A DNA stretch of 49,794 nucleotides from VBAS01 sp035318985 (GTDB lineage Bacteria > Bacteroidota > Bacteroidia > Chitinophagales > Chitinophagaceae): the NCBI GenBank assembly GCA_035318985.1, contig DATHDP010000030.1, forward strand, positions 1 to 49,794. The letters run 5' to 3'. The notes under the pieces are model-generated. The model saw only the letters and a program-made list of their open reading frames with translations. It was not told the origin of the DNA and did no database searches. The position numbers and the translations under genes are program-made. This document shows, one piece after another, positions 8,756 through 16,637 of the stretch (the first letter of the stretch is position 1; every line of letters starts with the position of its first letter).

Positions 8756-10213
8756 CTATTTCTGTCCAGTTAGCGCTGCTGGATCCATTAGCTTCTTGAT
8801 CTGGTCTTCAGTCAGCAATTTTTTCTCCCTTATAAGTTCAAGGATCCCTTTCCCGCTTTGGAGTGCTTCTTTTGCCAACTCTGTTGTTTTTTCATATCCA
8901 AGAACAGGATTGAGAGCTGTTACAATTCCTATAGTAGTTTCTAAATAATGTTTTAATACTTTTTCATTTGCTGTAATTCCATCTATACAATTTTTTGCGA
9001 ATAAAGGCATTGCTTTGAAAAAGAGTGCTTGTGATTCCATGATTGCGACCGCGACCACAGGCTCGTATGCATTTAACTGCAGAAGACCGTCTCTTGATGC
9101 AACAGTGACCGTTGCGTCGTTACCTATCACTTTATAACATATCTGGTTCATCAACTCGGGCATTACAGGATTTACTTTTCCTGGCATGATGGACGAACCT
9201 GGTTGAAGTGCAGGTAAGTTGATCTCGAAGATCCCGTTTCGTGGACCTGAACATAAGAAAATCAAATCGCTGCTGATCTTAGATAATGTAACTGCGAGAT
9301 TTTTTAGTGCAGAAGAGTACATAACAAATGACTGCATACTGCTTGTTGCAGCGATAAGATCTTTAGCCAAATGCATTGGCTTGCCTGTAATTTTTGCAAG
9401 TTGAACTGCACATTTTTCAGCATAGCCAGGTGATGCTGTAAGTCCTGTGCCAATAGCAGTAGCTCCCATATTCTCTTCATATAAATAAGCTTCAGTATTA
9501 CGGAGAATATCAATGGCTGCATCGACCTGGTTACCAAAACCATGAAATTCTTGTCCAAGTGTCATCGGCACTGCATCCTGACCTTCGGTACGGCCCATCT
9601 TCACCAGGCTTTTAAATTCATCTCCTTTTTTGTGAAACGACTGGGAGAGCATCTTTGCTTGCTGAATCACCTTATCATTATGTAATAACAAAGCAACATG
9701 AATAGCAGTAGGATACACGTCGTTAGTTGACTGACCCATGTTCAGATCATCATGTGGTTCTATGAATTGGTATTCGCCTTTTTTCTTTCCCATCATTTCA
9801 AGAGCAATATTGGCGAGCACTTCGCAGGAATTCATGTTTGCTGATGTACCTGCACCACCCTGGTATAAGTCAGTTAAAAACTGGTCATGATATTTTCCAT
9901 CAATAACTGCCTGGCATGCTTTCTCAATAGCATCCAATTTTTCTTTTGACATTCTTCCTACTTCCGTATTGGCACGGGCAGCAGCCAGCTTTACCATGGC
10001 ATAAGCCCGTACATAGTCAGGATAAAAATTTGTTTTTACACCACTCACTTGAAAATTTTCAAGTGCCCGAAGTGTTTGTACTCCATAGTAAGCATCAAAA
10101 GGAATTTCCTTTTTACCAAGCAGATCACTTTCTGTACGGGTTTTTTGTGCCTCTGTAAACTGAAAACAAATAAGCATCAGTAAAGGCAGCATAATAAATT
10201 TTATGTTCTTCAT
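8756..10213 (-). CDS. aspA: Aspartate ammonia-lyase (aspartase) with a signal peptide, predicted periplasmic
   Basis: This 485-residue member of the fumarase/aspartase superfamily catalyses L-aspartate to fumarate plus ammonia. Conserved regions are present: QGGAGTSANMN (119-128), GQSTNDVYPTA (160-170), and the catalytic serine loop GSSIMPGKVNP (339-349). GQDAVPMTLGQEF (211-223) matches aspartases; class II fumarases typically read QDATPLTLGQE there. The first 22 residues are a textbook Sec signal (basic N-terminus, LPLLMLICFQF core, TEA-Q cleavage), and the enzyme domain begins straight after. Known aspartases are cytoplasmic, so an exported form is odd. It is flanked by exported asparaginase (supplying Asp) and a porin plus a dicarboxylate transporter (taking up fumarate). 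Confidence 0.88.
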   Translation of the reverse strand: MKNIKFIMLPLLMLICFQFTEAQKTRTESDLLGKKEIPFDAYYGVQTLRALENFQVSGVKTNFYPDYVRAYAMVKLAAARANTEVGRMSKEKLDAIEKACQAVIDGKYHDQFLTDLYQGGAGTSANMNSCEVLANIALEMMGKKKGEYQFIEPHDDLNMGQSTNDVYPTAIHVALLLHNDKVIQQAKMLSQSFHKKGDEFKSLVKMGRTEGQDAVPMTLGQEFHGFGNQVDAAIDILRNTEAYLYEENMGATAIGTGLTASPGYAEKCAVQLAKITGKPMHLAKDLIAATSSMQSFVMYSSALKNLAVTLSKISSDLIFLCSGPRNGIFEINLPALQPGSSIMPGKVNPVMPELMNQICYKVIGNDATVTVASRDGLLQLNAYEPVVAVAIMESQALFFKAMPLFAKNCIDGITANEKVLKHYLETTIGIVTALNPVLGYEKTTELAKEALQSGKGILELIREKKLLTEDQIKKLMDPAALTGQK

Positions 10214-10258
10214 TTTATTTTAATTTTTTGGTCGGGATAAATAAACTTGTTACAGATT

Positions 10259-10290
10259 AATTGCGCCCAGAATATATTCTGAGCGCAATT
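10259..10290 (-). terminator. Hairpin between ansB and aspA
   Basis: AATTGCGC (10259-10266) pairs with GCGCAATT (10283-10290), enclosing the self-complementary AGAATATATTCT. It lies in the ansB-aspA gap, with no strong T-run on either strand. It may be a weak terminator or an mRNA processing or stability element. Confidence 0.45.
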
Positions 10291-10317
10291 GAATTCAGTA
10301 CATCAGATCAGCGTTTA

Positions 10318-11364
10318 TCAATATTTAAAGAAAAATTGCTGAAGCTGTTTTTTATCTTTTGTCTTTGTCAGTCCAAGCATCAATAATATCCTTGCTTTTT
10401 GAGGAGTAAGATCATCAGAAACAATAGTGCCCAGTTCATCATCATTTATTTCATCATGCAATACAACTCTGCCGGAAGGAGCACGGCTTGCGCGGCAAAT
10501 GATAACACCTGCTGCTACTGCCCGCTTAACTGCATCCATATAAGCTTTATTAAAGTTGCCGTTTCCAACGCCTGCGATCACAATACCATCTACTTTTTTG
10601 CCAACGAGCATATCGATCTGGTCAGATGGGGCGTCAGCATACATGTAAACAATATCCACTCTTGGTAGTTTCGTATCTTTTGTAATTACAACTGGACTTT
10701 TGGGCTTTACCTCCCTGTCAGAACTTGAATAAAATTCTACTCTTCCATCATAAGCCTGGCCAACCGGACCTGTATTTGGAGATCCAAAAGCATTTGTCTT
10801 TGTCGTGCTCAGTTTCATAACATCTCTTGCATCAAATATTCCTTCATTAAAGCTTACCAATACGCCGCGTCCTTTACTTTTAGGATTAATGGCTACCGTA
10901 ATTGCATCATACAGATTTTTTGGACCGTCGGCACTGATGGCTGTTGCCGGACGCATAGAACCGGTGAGTACAACCGGTATATCGGTCGTAAGAGCCAGGT
11001 CTAAAAAGTAAGCGGTCTCTTCCTGCGTATCAGTACCATGTGTTATCACAATACCCTCCGCTTCCTTATTCTTAGCAATTTCATTGATACGAACTGTAAG
11101 TTTTTTCCATATATCAACTGTCATATCCTGGCTGCCTACAGATGCAACTTGTTCTCCTGTTATCGTGGCAATTTTTTTTACTGATGGTATGGTACCAATA
11201 AGATCGTCAATAGGAATTTTTCCTGCTGTATAACCGGCTCTGTCAGCTGAGGCACCTGCTCCTGCAATTGTTCCCCCGGTTGCTAAAATGATAACTCTTG
11301 GTAATTGTGCATTGACTTGTGCGATGATGATAACAAACGCTAAAAGTGAAACTAACTTTTTCAT
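10318..11364 (-). CDS. ansB: Exported type II-like L-asparaginase
   Basis: This 348-residue protein hydrolyses L-asparagine to aspartate and ammonia, probably in the periplasm. A short signal peptide (residues 1-20, ending VNA-Q) precedes the domain. The first active-site motif is ATGGTIAGAG with nucleophile T32. VGSQDM (S78-Q79-D80) binds substrate, and the second motif THGTDTQEET contains T111-D112. GSMRPATAISADGPKN is also conserved. The length fits type II enzymes, and some glutaminase side activity is common. It sits upstream of aspA in the same direction, so its product Asp is the substrate of the next enzyme. A 540-bp repeat-containing region precedes it and probably holds its promoter. 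Confidence 0.9.
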   Translation of the reverse strand: MKKLVSLLAFVIIIAQVNAQLPRVIILATGGTIAGAGASADRAGYTAGKIPIDDLIGTIPSVKKIATITGEQVASVGSQDMTVDIWKKLTVRINEIAKNKEAEGIVITHGTDTQEETAYFLDLALTTDIPVVLTGSMRPATAISADGPKNLYDAITVAINPKSKGRGVLVSFNEGIFDARDVMKLSTTKTNAFGSPNTGPVGQAYDGRVEFYSSSDREVKPKSPVVITKDTKLPRVDIVYMYADAPSDQIDMLVGKKVDGIVIAGVGNGNFNKAYMDAVKRAVAAGVIICRASRAPSGRVVLHDEINDDELGTIVSDDLTPQKARILLMLGLTKTKDKKQLQQFFFKY

Positions 11365-11467
11365 GATTTTTTAATTTTTGATTAATGGTTTAGTGAAAAT
11401 TTCTACCAATGAGAAATATCACCAAGTGTTTTTAATTTTTTTTAATTGACGAAGAGCTCATAATTAT

Positions 11468-11533
11468 TAGTCGTGGATTACAGTATTTTGTAGTCGTGGG
11501 TAACAATATTTTAGTTGTACACTTCAATATTTT
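11468..11533. promoter_or_regulatory. Three iterated ~22-bp direct repeats upstream of ansB (candidate regulator sites)
   Basis: TAGTCGTGG..TA begins at 11468, 11491 and 11512. The first two copies are identical at about 19 of 22 positions and the third at about 16. The spacing is 21-23 bp, i.e. two helical turns, which suits binding of a regulator to one face of the DNA. LytTR-type response regulators use spaced direct repeats of this kind, but the assignment is a guess. Confidence 0.5.
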
Positions 11534-11556
11534 TATTTTATGCAAAGTCTATTGCA

Positions 11557-11720
11557 AGGTTGTTGATCATAGCCATATGGCTAAAATCATATTTTCGTTT
11601 CTTGTAGAGGTTCAGGCAGGGTTGCTGATCAAAGCTAAAAAGCTAAAGACATGCTTTTCGCTTTTGTATAGGCTCAGCAGGGTTTCATCAATTCAAGCCA
11701 AATAGCCTAAGCTATTCAAA
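11557..11720. repeat. Imperfect ~60-bp tandem repeat, about 2.7 copies
   Basis: Copies begin near 11557, 11618 and 11679. Shared landmarks are AGGNTTG.TGATCA, GCTAAA.TCAT/GACATG, TTTTCG and TGTANAGG.TCAG.CAGG. The third copy is diverged and truncated. The function is unknown. Confidence 0.55.
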
Positions 11721-11906
11721 TAAGTTTCCTGATTTTGGTTTATATACGCTGTTTTCATGGGAGGGAAAGGAGATTGGATAAGTAGGGTTGATCTATAATG
11801 TTAAGGTAAATAAAATACTTGGATTGCTCCAAAATCTTTTTATTAATAATTGTGTTTCCTAATTCTGATGTTCGGCACTTGTTTTTGCATGTCTTTTTCA
11901 AATGAC

Positions 11907-12725
11907 TTACAAAGCTGGTTGTGATTTTTTCTTCTTAGCTTTTTTTTCGGTATTACATCCACCAAGACATGCAAATGGTGGTGTGAAAAGCATGACGCCG
12001 AATTCAAACCCCGCGCCATTATTACCGTTAATTTCATTTCCATAGGTCAGCGCAAAAACAGCATATTGACTCGGTTCCCAACGCCATCCAAATTTGTATT
12101 CCGGAACAGATTTATTTTCTCCCATGGAACCAAAAATTTCTGCAACGATCGATCCCTTCTCATTCCATGGATACCATGCCACACGGGTAGAATAAGTAAA
12201 TGCATAAGCAGTTTTCTCATCTACTCCATAGTGCCTGGTCATACTTGCTCCCGGCATAACATCCCATTGCAACCTGTTTTTCATAAATGGAAAGGTTATC
12301 GGTGCATTCATCCAATAGGTTTGAAATGCATCTTTACTCCTGTCTTCGCCATCAAGCGTACCCGGAAACATACCGGTACCGGCTTTAACGGCTGCTCCAC
12401 CCGTCTTTGTTTTATTTTCATAAAACATATACTTCACATAGAAGGACGTTGAATATCCATCATCGGTGGTTTGATCACCATCGTCATTGTATAAATAAGC
12501 AGCCATGGTGAATTCCCATTTAGGAAAAAGAGAATAAGTGTTCATCAGCATTGAATTTCTTTGCCCATAAGTTGGGATCAGGGTTATGGTACCATGAGCT
12601 TTTGATATCCAGCTGTCAGAGTTGAATTGTTGCGCTTTGGTTTCACTAAGAAATAAAACCATGCAAATAAAGTTTACCGCTATCAATTTTGCGGTATACA
12701 CTTTTTTCAATGCAGATTTATTCAT
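11907..12725 (-). CDS. Putative outer-membrane protein of unknown function
   Basis: This is a 272-residue protein with a signal peptide (hydrophobic core around residues 13-27, cleavage near ETKA-QQ). The mature part alternates short aromatic strands with turns (YGQRNSM, YNDDGDQTTDDGYS, FGWRWEPSQYAVFALTYG), typical of a small beta-barrel. The C-terminus is odd: after FTPPFACLGGC it ends in a lysine-rich KKAKKKKSQ tail instead of a terminal aromatic strand. No family is recognised. It lies between amidohydrolase and asparaginase in the same orientation, so it may be a channel or surface component of the amide-degrading locus. This is inference from context. Confidence 0.55.
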   Translation of the reverse strand: MNKSALKKVYTAKLIAVNFICMVLFLSETKAQQFNSDSWISKAHGTITLIPTYGQRNSMLMNTYSLFPKWEFTMAAYLYNDDGDQTTDDGYSTSFYVKYMFYENKTKTGGAAVKAGTGMFPGTLDGEDRSKDAFQTYWMNAPITFPFMKNRLQWDVMPGASMTRHYGVDEKTAYAFTYSTRVAWYPWNEKGSIVAEIFGSMGENKSVPEYKFGWRWEPSQYAVFALTYGNEINGNNGAGFEFGVMLFTPPFACLGGCNTEKKAKKKKSQPAL

Positions 12726-12812
12726 AGATAAGGTTTATTGCATTAAAGATCTTTTACACCTGGTCTTTACTAAGTGTTACATATTCGTCTTTATTAATTC
12801 GAAAAGATCTTT

Positions 12813-13979
12813 TTAATTTTTTTCAATACCTGAAGACGGAGTTGATGGTGGGATCTTTTTTGGATCATTTACATGAGCTTTTTCCCAGGCTCTTACTTTT
12901 AGTCTTGCAGCATCAAACAACCGCTCATAGTTACCTTTCAATAATTTTTGTTTTGCTTCAGGTGTAAGTTTATCAAATAATGGCTTATACATACCCAATA
13001 TCTTCAGATAAGATGCCTGGTCAGACGGCGCTACTTCATCAGTGCCCATTAAAAAACGATCTGGATATTTATTAATAACCGCTGCTGTATTTGCTGTTGC
13101 TTCAGGTGTTTCAGTTACATACTTGGCTACTTCTGTCCATGAAATATCAATATAAATATTGCCAGATTGCGGATTGGCAAGTGCTTTATCCAGCATTGCC
13201 ATTTGATCTTTTATAGGACGAACAATTCTTCCTACTCCGCAATGTGCCCATATGATTGGTGTATTACGATGTCTTGCAAACAAGGCTTTGATCTGTTCAA
13301 TATCCCAGTTCTCCTGTCCTGATTTTGGAAATGGCATATTGATATCATTATGCAGGATAACAAGCAATCCTGATTCAGCACAGAAATCAAGTATGCGATC
13401 AAGTGCAGGGTTATTTAATGTAGCAACAGGGCCTGCAACCTTTGATGAAACAAATTCTTTATGAATGGAAAATTCGCCAATGCCTGTAAATACTCCGGGA
13501 AATGTTGTCAATACTCTTTTAATATGATCGGTTGCATACATATCAGCAGGATTGAAACCGGTGATCATCGGATCAAATCTTGCTTGTTCTTCTTTTGTAA
13601 GCGATTTGTAAGCTATCGCTATATAGGCATCGGTGAAAGAATAATAATAAAGAGGATCATCACTAGCCAGGTAATAAGTAGGTGCAAAGTTACCGCTGTT
13701 ATTATAGTTCCACATTTGCTGAAGTGGAATGCCGAATAATGCAACACGTCCAACTTTGTTTCCCATTATTTCAAGAAACTTGTGAATGTCTGTTCCTTCC
13801 TGTACATAGTTTGTCAAATGGAAATGAGAGTCATTAAGCAACACCGAATCTTTACTTCCCTGTGAAAAACCTTTATTTGAAAACAGTAGCAAAAAAAACA
13901 CGGGAGTAATAATTGCTTTAGCAGTAAATAATTTTACTGAAGTATAAGTGTTGTTTCTTTTAAAGCAGATCTGTTTCAT
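12813..13979 (-). CDS. Exported amidohydrolase (PF04909-like TIM-barrel metal hydrolase)
   Basis: This 388-residue protein has an N-terminal hydrophobic segment (IITPVFFLLLFSNKGFS-Q) suggesting export. The barrel starts with the metal-binding NDSHFHLTNY motif. Later come VILHNDINMPFP, IIWAHCGVGR (His ligand) and LMGTDEVAPS (final Asp), the order expected for amidohydrolase-related proteins of the PF04909 type. Members include decarboxylases and lactonases as well as hydrolases, so the substrate is unknown. Its position among exported glutaminase, asparaginase and aspartase suggests a nitrogenous or carboxylic acid substrate outside the cytoplasm. Confidence 0.75.
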   Translation of the reverse strand: MKQICFKRNNTYTSVKLFTAKAIITPVFFLLLFSNKGFSQGSKDSVLLNDSHFHLTNYVQEGTDIHKFLEIMGNKVGRVALFGIPLQQMWNYNNSGNFAPTYYLASDDPLYYYSFTDAYIAIAYKSLTKEEQARFDPMITGFNPADMYATDHIKRVLTTFPGVFTGIGEFSIHKEFVSSKVAGPVATLNNPALDRILDFCAESGLLVILHNDINMPFPKSGQENWDIEQIKALFARHRNTPIIWAHCGVGRIVRPIKDQMAMLDKALANPQSGNIYIDISWTEVAKYVTETPEATANTAAVINKYPDRFLMGTDEVAPSDQASYLKILGMYKPLFDKLTPEAKQKLLKGNYERLFDAARLKVRAWEKAHVNDPKKIPPSTPSSGIEKN

Positions 13980-14005
13980 GATATTAATTTTTTTGAACAG
14001 AACTT

Positions 14006-14052
14006 ATTGTCGTTCTCTTTCGTTACCGAAAGTCGAAATGATCGTCGACAAT
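14006..14052 (-). terminator. Nested inverted repeats after the 14052-15374 porin gene
   Basis: ATTGTCG (14006-14012) pairs with CGACAAT (14046-14052), enclosing CTTTCG/CGAAAG (14017-14032). The structure begins at the porin stop codon. There is no strong T-run, so it may be a terminator or a 3'-end stabiliser. Confidence 0.4.
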
Positions 14053-15374
14053 TAAAAATTAAGTTCCAGATCAAGATTAAAAATCGTTCCATTTGCTCCC
14101 ACAGCATACGGATATGCCAAGCCGCCAACAGGGCTCTTATTCATGAATATAACCTGGCCGTTCAAACGGGTTGAAATTGTTTTTTTAAACGGAAAGAAAT
14201 TGAAACCCAATCTTACTTCCGTTGGATCACCATATTGTCCAAATATGGTAGAATACGTTGTGTAAAGCTGGAGCTTTTTGGGAACAACCATTGCAGAAGC
14301 TAATAGTTGAAGTCCTTCATCGTTAAGTTTATTCAAAGCCATGGGAGAGCCTATTAATTTGAAATTATCTATCCTTCTCCAATAATATTCTCCTTCAAGT
14401 GCAAAGCCCTTAAGTTTTGCACCGGCATCTACACTAAACATATGATCCCGGGCTTCATCGATCTGTGTTCCGGGGTTAAATAAGTTGGGTAGGAAAATAG
14501 AACTGCCGTCAGAAACCCGTAATGATACATTTTCAAAGTTGCTATTTTCGGGCTGACCTTGCCGTGTTTCATCACTTTGGGTGAAATGAACACCCACCCT
14601 TGTAGCTATCTTCTCGTGCTGATCGTAATCACCATAAGAGCCATTGAACATACCATACTCACCTGTAGTAGGTAAAAAAACCAGCGCCCCTGCTATCGTA
14701 TTGAGTTTGTTATCAATTTGCCCGGCATCAACTCCTAATGTGCTCATATTGTTTCCGAGCATGACTGAGTAGGTAAGTTTCTTTACAATCTCGCCTCTGA
14801 TTTGAATTCCACTTGTATAAGACGGACGCATATATTCATCAGCGATCATACGGTTATCAACTGATAGCCAGAAGGGATAATTTCCTTCTGTACTTCTTAC
14901 ACCGGGTAGTGCCATGATACCTCCTGTAAGTCTAAAATGCTTACTAAAATTGTATGTAAGGTTACCTGCAACAACTACCTGCGCACCCTGCCCCTGGGAA
15001 GCATTGGTGGTCCATACGTATAAGAAGTAATTAAACTTCGGATCAAATGCCCAGCCAGTAAAGTAAATGCTTACTTTTTGTAACTGTATATCCTGTCGGG
15101 GGTCTACTGTTTGGACTTTTCCGAAGCCATCTGTATATGTTTTATCAATCGCCCTTTGATTGAGATAACGAAAATAGGTATACGGCCGGATATTAATTTC
15201 ACCGGACTTCGACTTGGCCACTGTATGGCCAAACATGATCCTATAACGATTATATGTAGTTGTATCATCATCAAGATTAGCTGGCTTTTCCTGGGCATGA
15301 GACATCATACTTAGTGATAAAACCAGGGCACTGATTATAATGGTACGAAAATTAGGAACTGTTTGAATTTTCAT
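14052..15374 (-). CDS. Outer-membrane porin, OprO/OprP-like
   Basis: This is a 440-residue protein with a signal peptide (IIISALVLSLSMMSHA-Q) and a beta-barrel pattern ending in the classical C-terminal aromatic strand (FNLDLELNF). Segments such as INIRPYTYFRYLNQ, LQKVSIYFTGWAFDPKFNYFLYVWT and FRLTGGIMALPGVRS follow the layout of phosphate-selective porin-like proteins. It is one of three porins in this locus and is followed by the exported amidohydrolase on the same strand. It is separated from glutaminase by a strong terminator, so it should have its own promoter in the 15375-15511 gap. Confidence 0.75.
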   Translation of the reverse strand: MKIQTVPNFRTIIISALVLSLSMMSHAQEKPANLDDDTTTYNRYRIMFGHTVAKSKSGEINIRPYTYFRYLNQRAIDKTYTDGFGKVQTVDPRQDIQLQKVSIYFTGWAFDPKFNYFLYVWTTNASQGQGAQVVVAGNLTYNFSKHFRLTGGIMALPGVRSTEGNYPFWLSVDNRMIADEYMRPSYTSGIQIRGEIVKKLTYSVMLGNNMSTLGVDAGQIDNKLNTIAGALVFLPTTGEYGMFNGSYGDYDQHEKIATRVGVHFTQSDETRQGQPENSNFENVSLRVSDGSSIFLPNLFNPGTQIDEARDHMFSVDAGAKLKGFALEGEYYWRRIDNFKLIGSPMALNKLNDEGLQLLASAMVVPKKLQLYTTYSTIFGQYGDPTEVRLGFNFFPFKKTISTRLNGQVIFMNKSPVGGLAYPYAVGANGTIFNLDLELNF

Positions 15375-15511
15375 AAGCTAGTTAATGATAATATTAAGGT
15401 TATATAAATTGATCCACGCTAATGCCATGCAATATAAAACTAACAAGGGAATTATTTTGTTAACAGGATCTCTGAACATGCCTTTGAAAAAGGTCAATGT
15501 AGCTTAGGTAG

Positions 15512-15548
15512 AAAACAACCGGTCCTTATTATCGCGACCGGTTGTTTT
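15512..15548 (-). terminator. Strong rho-independent terminator after glsA
   Basis: AAAACAACCGGTC (15512-15524) pairs perfectly with GACCGGTTGTTTT (15536-15548) over 13 bp with an 11-nt loop. T-rich arms are usable on both strands. It lies 20 bp past the glutaminase stop and separates the porin-glutaminase unit from the downstream porin. Confidence 0.85.
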
Positions 15549-15567
15549 TGTGTTGATGTTAGTAGCT

Positions 15568-16596
15568 TTATTTTTTAGGAGTGATCTGGTAAGGATTCAC
15601 ACCTAATTGTTCAATTATGTATTTAATGGTCTGAATTGCTTTTGCACTATTTCCAGCAGGTGTTAATGGAGGAGAGATAACTGCAATTCCAAATTTGCCG
15701 GGAACTACAGCAATGATACCGCCACCCACTCCGGATTTAGCCGGTGCTCCAGTTGCATAGAGCCACTGACCTGAGTCATCATATAAACCTGCTGTTGCCA
15801 TTACTGGTAAAACATATTTTACTGTTTCAGAAGATACACATACTTTTTTGGTAACAGGGTTTATTCCGCCATTGGCAAGTGTACCCGCCATCTCAGCAAG
15901 ATCTTTTGCATTCACACTGATAGCACATTGTTTGGTATAGATATCGGTGGCCTGTACAGGATCAAAATACATTCTTCCGTAAGCGAAAAGCAAATGGGCG
16001 ATAGCCTGGTTGCGAAGATTATCTCCGGCTTCGCTTATATACACGGGCATATCAAGAGAAAGTTGCCTGCCTGCAAAATCACTGTGAACCTGGAGAATGC
16101 TTTTCCATTTAGCTGCAGAGTCTGCTCCTTTTATAAGACTGGTTGATGCGATAGCTCCCGGGTTTACCAATGGGTTAATTTCTTTTCCTTTCTGCATTTC
16201 CACCGCAACGATCGAATTAAATCTCATACCTGTCGCGTCTACTCCAATTTTATCCATTATAAATTTTGGATTATTTTCTTCAATTACTTTAGCCATTGTA
16301 AACACTTTGGAAATAGACTGAATTGATACGGCGCTTTTCAGATCGCCTTTTGTATATACCTGGCCATCTGTTGTTACGATAGCAATTCCATAAATGTTTG
16401 GATCTACACTGGCCAACTCTTTTATATAATCTGCATTTTTTCCTTCTTTCAGATTCTTGAATTTTTCATATGCCTCATTTAATGCTTTTTCTATTTGCTC
16501 TTTGGTTTGTGCTTTTAATGCAGGCATTGCAATAAATGCGCAAAGAGTAAGAAGGAAAATTATCCGCAATGCTGCGCGGGAACTTTTCGATTTCAT
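15568..16596 (-). CDS. glsA: Exported glutaminase
   Basis: This 342-residue beta-lactamase-fold glutaminase hydrolyses glutamine to glutamate and ammonia. A signal peptide (IIFLLTLCAFIAMPALKA-Q) precedes a full-length catalytic domain. The Ser-Lys dyad is in SIQSISKVF (S94 and K97). VNPGAIASTSLI, CAISVNAKDLAEMAGTLANGG and GVGGGIIAVVPGKFG are conserved family blocks. Typical bacterial GlsA is cytoplasmic and about 310 residues; the extra length here is the export signal. It lies 41 bp downstream of the DcaP-like porin gene, in the same transcript, and ends in a strong terminator. Confidence 0.9.
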   Translation of the reverse strand: MKSKSSRAALRIIFLLTLCAFIAMPALKAQTKEQIEKALNEAYEKFKNLKEGKNADYIKELASVDPNIYGIAIVTTDGQVYTKGDLKSAVSIQSISKVFTMAKVIEENNPKFIMDKIGVDATGMRFNSIVAVEMQKGKEINPLVNPGAIASTSLIKGADSAAKWKSILQVHSDFAGRQLSLDMPVYISEAGDNLRNQAIAHLLFAYGRMYFDPVQATDIYTKQCAISVNAKDLAEMAGTLANGGINPVTKKVCVSSETVKYVLPVMATAGLYDDSGQWLYATGAPAKSGVGGGIIAVVPGKFGIAVISPPLTPAGNSAKAIQTIKYIIEQLGVNPYQITPKK

Positions 16597-16637
16597 ATTT
16601 CTAAGTTTTTATTTTTTTAAAATGGTTGTTTCAAGAA

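Larger units (their letters stand above)
11365..11906. other. Long intergenic region upstream of ansB with iterated repeats
   Basis: These 542 bp have no convincing gene. The part nearest ansB is AT-rich and should contain its promoter. Next come three ~22-bp direct repeats (11468-11533) and an imperfect ~60-bp tandem repeat (11557-11720). The rest, up to the outer-membrane protein stop at 11907, shows nothing recognisable. A 69-codon plus-strand ORF overlapping the repeats looks like chance. Confidence 0.6.

Noticed and set aside
8756..10213. Calling this gene a class II fumarase
   Set aside because: The QDAVPMTLGQEF block and linkage to asparaginase favour aspartase. Fumarases usually have QDATPLTLGQE here.
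11496..11705. 69-codon plus-strand ORF upstream of ansB
   Set aside because: It runs across two sets of tandem repeats and the repeated units are not in a constant frame, so coding is unlikely.
12066..12452. 128-codon plus-strand ORF
   Set aside because: Antisense to the signal-peptide-bearing outer-membrane protein gene; no start context or domain.
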